From: Vicia villosa | Taxonomy: Eukaryota > Streptophyta > Magnoliopsida > Fabales > Fabaceae | NCBI RefSeq assembly: GCF_029867415.1 | Contig: NC_081186.1 | Span: 30,259,915-30,323,914, forward strand | Direction: 5' to 3' | Length of the DNA stretch: 64,000 nt | Shown: in pieces, positions 60,971 through 64,000 of the stretch | How the letters are laid out: each line of letters opens with the position of its first letter | How positions within the stretch are numbered: position 1 is the stretch's first letter | Made by a program: the position numbers and the translations under genes | Notes under the pieces: generated by a model | Databases searched by the model: none | What the model was told of the DNA's origin: nothing | Seen by the model: the letters and a program-made list of their open reading frames with translations, nothing else

Positions 60971-63158
60971 CGCCCATAAATGTGTTTTTCTGATTAATTG
61001 TGATGTTTGCTACATTTTCCTAATTTTACCGTTTTCGAGTCGAGTCAGTCGGTAAATATTAATTATGTTAATATTTTACTTATTACTTTCCATGTGTGTA
61101 ATTATTATGTTTTGGGTGTTAATTGGTTAGAATTAATGTTTAGTGACATTTGGGCCAAAATTAGAATTTATGAAAGTTGAGTGGGGGAAAATGAGAAGTA
61201 GAGAAATAGAAAGAGATATTTTGATATAGAGAGAAAATGAGATATTTTGAGATAGAAAGAAAGAAAGAGAACTTGGGAAGAGAAGAGAAAGAAGAGACAA
61301 ACAAAGAGAAGAAGAGAGTGTAGGAATCCAAACCAAGCTAGAGCCAAGAATCCAACCAAGGTAAGGGGGATGAATATAGTTTATCTTGATTGTATGGTTC
61401 TTGTAGTTTTGTATGCTTTGTTCTTGTTCTTCCTCTTTTCCAAGTTTGCTCAACAATGGCAAATTGTGTGTTTTGTGAGTTTTGAAGATATAAACTTGAT
61501 TTTGTGGTGTGTATGTGTACTATGATGATAGATATTCCCATGGATCATGTTTGTTTTTCATTTCTCCATGTTTTCTTGCTTATGAAGAAATTTAGGTCAA
61601 AAATAATATGTGATGATCCAACCATATGATAATCATGGATTAGGTGTATATATAGCATGTTTGTGTTGTATTGGTGTTGGGATGAAGGTTTAAATGGGTT
61701 TTGAATGGTTTAGAGGGAGCTGAGACGGTCTGTTGCAGAACTGGTTTTTCTGGGTTTACGCAGGTCCGCTGAGCGGAGGGGGTCCGCTGAGCAGAGGTTC
61801 TTTTGCAGGAGATCTCTGTCTGGGTCCGCTGAGCGGAGGTTCTGTATTTTTGTTTGGTGATTCCCTGTCTGGGTCCGCTGAGCGGAGCTCAAGCGGACTA
61901 TGTGAAATTTTGTTTTCCAACTTTGTTTTGTTGTATCTTTTGAACCGTAGGTCGTTTCTACGCGCCGTTTGAAGTATTATGAGAACCCTTGAGTATGCTT
62001 TATGATAAAGAGGATTGTGTTGGTGGTTGAATGATTTTTCATAAATGTATTTTGTGAAATGATATTTGCTAATCAAGTATGTTTTGACGGTATACGTGTG
62101 CTGTGTGAATATGAACGCCTGAGTGGCAATTTTGATGATGTATCCGTGTAGAATAATATAACCGGTGTGATGTAGATATGTGACCGAGTTATATTGTTGT
62201 TGTTGTTGTTATGTAATTGAGTCGTTTGTATGCACAGCATGACATTTCATTACGTTAATGGCGGAATGCTATTAACAGGTGGCCTGAATTGGCAATTATT
62301 ACCAGTGGGATCTTAATGCTCGGTAAAAAGGTGTATTTGCCCGAGTGGCAAGAGGTCATCAGTGGGGGCTAGATGCTCGATGACGGTTAGTCGTAGCTTA
62401 CTGCTCGACAAAGGTGTATTTTCCTTAGGGAAAGAAGTCCCAGCATAATGCTCGGCAAGGTGTATTTGTCATAATGACAAGGAGGAGTTTTACTCCGGAT
62501 TTGGTACCACATGCATACGCATAGTCGAGTCTCATTCATCATCGTCGGTCTTTATAATTTATGTTATCATTCATGTACCGCATTACTTATATATTGTCTG
62601 TGGTTGACTCGTTGGATTATCTTGTTATATGATTCTTAATGATATTTGTGGGCATTACTATATTGATCATGCTTTCTTTATGAGTTATATTCTCACCCTT
62701 CTGCCTTAATGTTACCTACTCGTGGGTAATGTGCAGGTGATCCGCAGGTGTAGGTGCTCTCTTTGTAGTCGTCCGTTTTGGTGTCGTCCGCTCATGATAC
62801 GTAACACCTAGGGGGGGATCGAACACTTATTTTGTAGATAATGCTTATAGGATCCTTTTGATATATATTTGATCCTTTAGATGCATTCGTATCATGTATT
62901 TTGAATACCTTCTCATGCGAAGTATTTTGGAAGAATGTTGTGGATATTTTGTTTACCGATGCATTTATATAAGTATGAATACATTCAGGTGTTTATGAGT
63001 ATCCGTCCTCTTTGATTATTTGTGTTACGCATCTTTTGCGAGTATGCTATGTTTGGTTACGTGGTTACTTAAGTGTAACGCCCTAATTATTTTTATGAAT
63101 TTAATTTTTATACTCTGATAATTGTACCTATATGCCTGGGTAGAATTGGGGTGTTACA
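60966..63158 (+). repeat. 3' LTR of inner chromovirus
   Basis: 2193 bases, TGTAACGCCC start and GGGTGTTACA end. It differs from the 5' LTR by about twenty substitutions, a shorter G run (7 against 11, near 62811) and one base near 61920. Confidence 0.95.
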
Positions 63159-63163
63159 AAACA

Positions 63164-63906
63164 CGCTTCTGATTTCTACTATGAGGAACCGGGTTGTCCC
63201 TACATGGGAACCGGTTCCCAGCTACCCATAATCCACACGCTCTGTTTTTTATAAGGGGAACCGGTTCGTCCCACATGGGAACCGGTTCCTACGTACCTGC
63301 ACAGCAAAATTCACCATTTTGACAGCATTTACCCTATCCCATTTCCCCAATTTCAGGTACATACGAACATAGCACACAAATACCATCAATTTTCACATCA
63401 TCACACATTTCAGACAAGCTTTATCCAAGTATTAACAGCATATATCATGAGTATTGACAGAATCATGTAATTCATACAAATTCATCAAAACCTAACAAAA
63501 TTCCCAAACCCGACACGTACGATTGAACTAGACAATAATCCTAATCAATCATACTACCTATAATCGCATAAGGATTACTAACCCGAAGAATCCCCCCTTA
63601 CCTCAAAGTCGAATCTTCGAAGTTCTTCTCCCCCTTTGGCTCTTCTCACTTTCACGTGTTCTTCCTTTCTCAGACTCTGACTCCTTTGCTTCTACTTCCT
63701 CTTTTCCCAAATCCTTTTATTTTATGAAAAATAAAATAAATATTATAATGGGCTTGCTTAGCTAACACCCCCCTTCTGCTAATCACCACTCTAGCCCAAA
63801 CCAAATATTTCATCATTTTCCACATAATTCCCAAAAATTATTAATTCTTATAATTTAATTAAAGAAAAATAATTAAATTAATAACAAGAATTAACGGGGT
63901 GTTACA
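63164..63906 (-). repeat. 5' LTR of outer chromovirus, proximal part
   Basis: Continues the LTR interrupted at 54262. It holds the remaining GGAACCGGTTCC palindromes (about 63206-63288), the donor-like site and the GGGGTGTTACA terminus, which abuts the gtaga duplication. Confidence 0.95.
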
Positions 63907-63911
63907 GTAGA

Positions 63912-64000
63912 AGCTGTAGCATTAGCCACAAATGATGCTAAAGTAGTTGTGAGTTTTCTCAGACACAATATCTTTTCCCGGTTTGGGGTACCAAGAGTTT
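63912..64000 (+). pseudogene. Athila integrase, continuation after the nested insertion
   Basis: Reading in the frame that left off at 46626 (counting one gtaga copy), 63907-64000 encodes VEAVALATNDAKVVVSFLRH and then FSRFGVPRV, the integrase stretch that follows DYVSKWV. This shows the Athila element is one unit split by 17.3 kb of nested chromovirus. It runs off the right edge. Confidence 0.92.

Larger units (their letters stand above)
54263..63158 (+). mobile_element. Tekay/Del-like chromovirus (inner), intact, nested in LTR
   Basis: Complete 8896-bp element: 5' LTR 54263-56460 (2198 bases), primer site 56465-56476, one gag-pol frame 56582-60970, polypurine tract 60952-60964 and 3' LTR 60966-63158 (2193 bases). 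The LTRs show about twenty differences by eye, roughly 99 percent identity. It inserted into the 5' LTR of the minus-strand chromovirus, inside that LTR's palindrome cluster, with a perfect 5-bp duplication. It has all parts needed for autonomous movement, so it may be or have recently been active. Confidence 0.96.
46627..63906 (-). mobile_element. Tekay-like chromovirus (outer), minus strand, in Athila
   Basis: The 3' LTR is 46627-48544 (1918 bases), pol and gag lie between 48587 and 52954, the primer site is at 53073-53084, and the 5' LTR is 53089-54262 plus 63164-63906 (1917 bases once the nested element and its duplication are removed). LTR ends are TGTAACACCC and GGGGTGTTACA. By eye there are only about a dozen differences between the LTRs, roughly 99.4 percent identity, so insertion is recent. 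Two one-base insertions break gag-pol (near 51347 and 49086). A perfect 5-bp duplication, gtaga, flanks it. Confidence 0.95.

Overview
The window is nuclear DNA of a flowering plant, almost certainly a legume and probably a large-genome Fabeae or close relative (pea, vetch, lentil, lathyrus type). The basis is composition plus the repeat families present: Tat/Ogre-like LTRs with a TGGCGACTCT primer site, Maximus/SIRE-like sireviruses, Athila, and Tekay/Del-like chromoviruses. There is no bacterial, organellar or CRISPR content. About 90 percent of the window can be assigned to transposable elements or their relics. Only one intact host gene is visible.

Layout. (1) 1-3482: tail and 3' LTR of a plus-strand Tekay-like chromovirus inserted in a minus-strand sirevirus relic (3483-6380). 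(2) 6381-15470: a minus-strand Tat/Ogre-type LTR, swollen by a hAT MITE (7396-7930), a Stowaway-like MITE (8973-9107) and an AT-rich non-autonomous Helitron (9179-15063). The Helitron carries a foldback Mutator-like element (11551-13071, 9-bp target duplication), which itself carries a second hAT element (12043-12692, 8-bp duplication). (3) 15471-17260: 3' end and LTR of a copia element beside a truncated S-domain receptor-kinase pseudogene. (4) 17300-21160: LTR relics rich in short palindromes, then an inverted pair of sirevirus LTR pieces. (5) 21374-25789: a decayed but structurally complete Ty1/copia element with 372-bp LTRs. (6) 26862-28497: a deletion derivative of the first Tekay family. 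(7) 28498-32142: a probable plus-strand Tat/Ogre LTR. (8) 33392-37173: an intact seven-exon S-domain receptor-like kinase of 830 residues. (9) 38150-40447: a sirevirus gag relic and unrecognised coding-like sequence. (10) 40448-64000: a plus-strand Athila element whose integrase is split by a minus-strand Tekay element (46627-63906, duplication gtaga). One LTR of that element is in turn split by a second, plus-strand Tekay element with an unbroken 1462-codon gag-pol (54263-63158, duplication aaaca).

Most interesting signal. The LTRs of three Tekay-like elements are different in most of their sequence but share one internal architecture. In order they hold a purine-rich leader, a strong splice-donor-like site (AG then GTAAGGGGG), a cluster of short palindromes whose sequence is private to each element, an ACTTTTGA-type motif, an array of small stem-loops, an identical 14-mer GGTACCACATGCAT, and a CTCACCCTT...CAG acceptor-like site. 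In one LTR two adjacent stem-loops keep a nearly identical 21-nt loop while the stems have changed by paired substitutions. This looks like a selected RNA (or single-strand DNA) structure inside an LTR-borne leader intron, where it would be kept only in the unspliced genomic transcript. Palindrome clusters also occur in the Athila LTR and in LTR-like sequence at 17.5-19.0 kb, with different palindromes each time.

The host gene and its pseudogene copy lie about 16 kb apart in the same orientation, so the locus probably held at least two related receptor-kinase copies before transposons expanded it.
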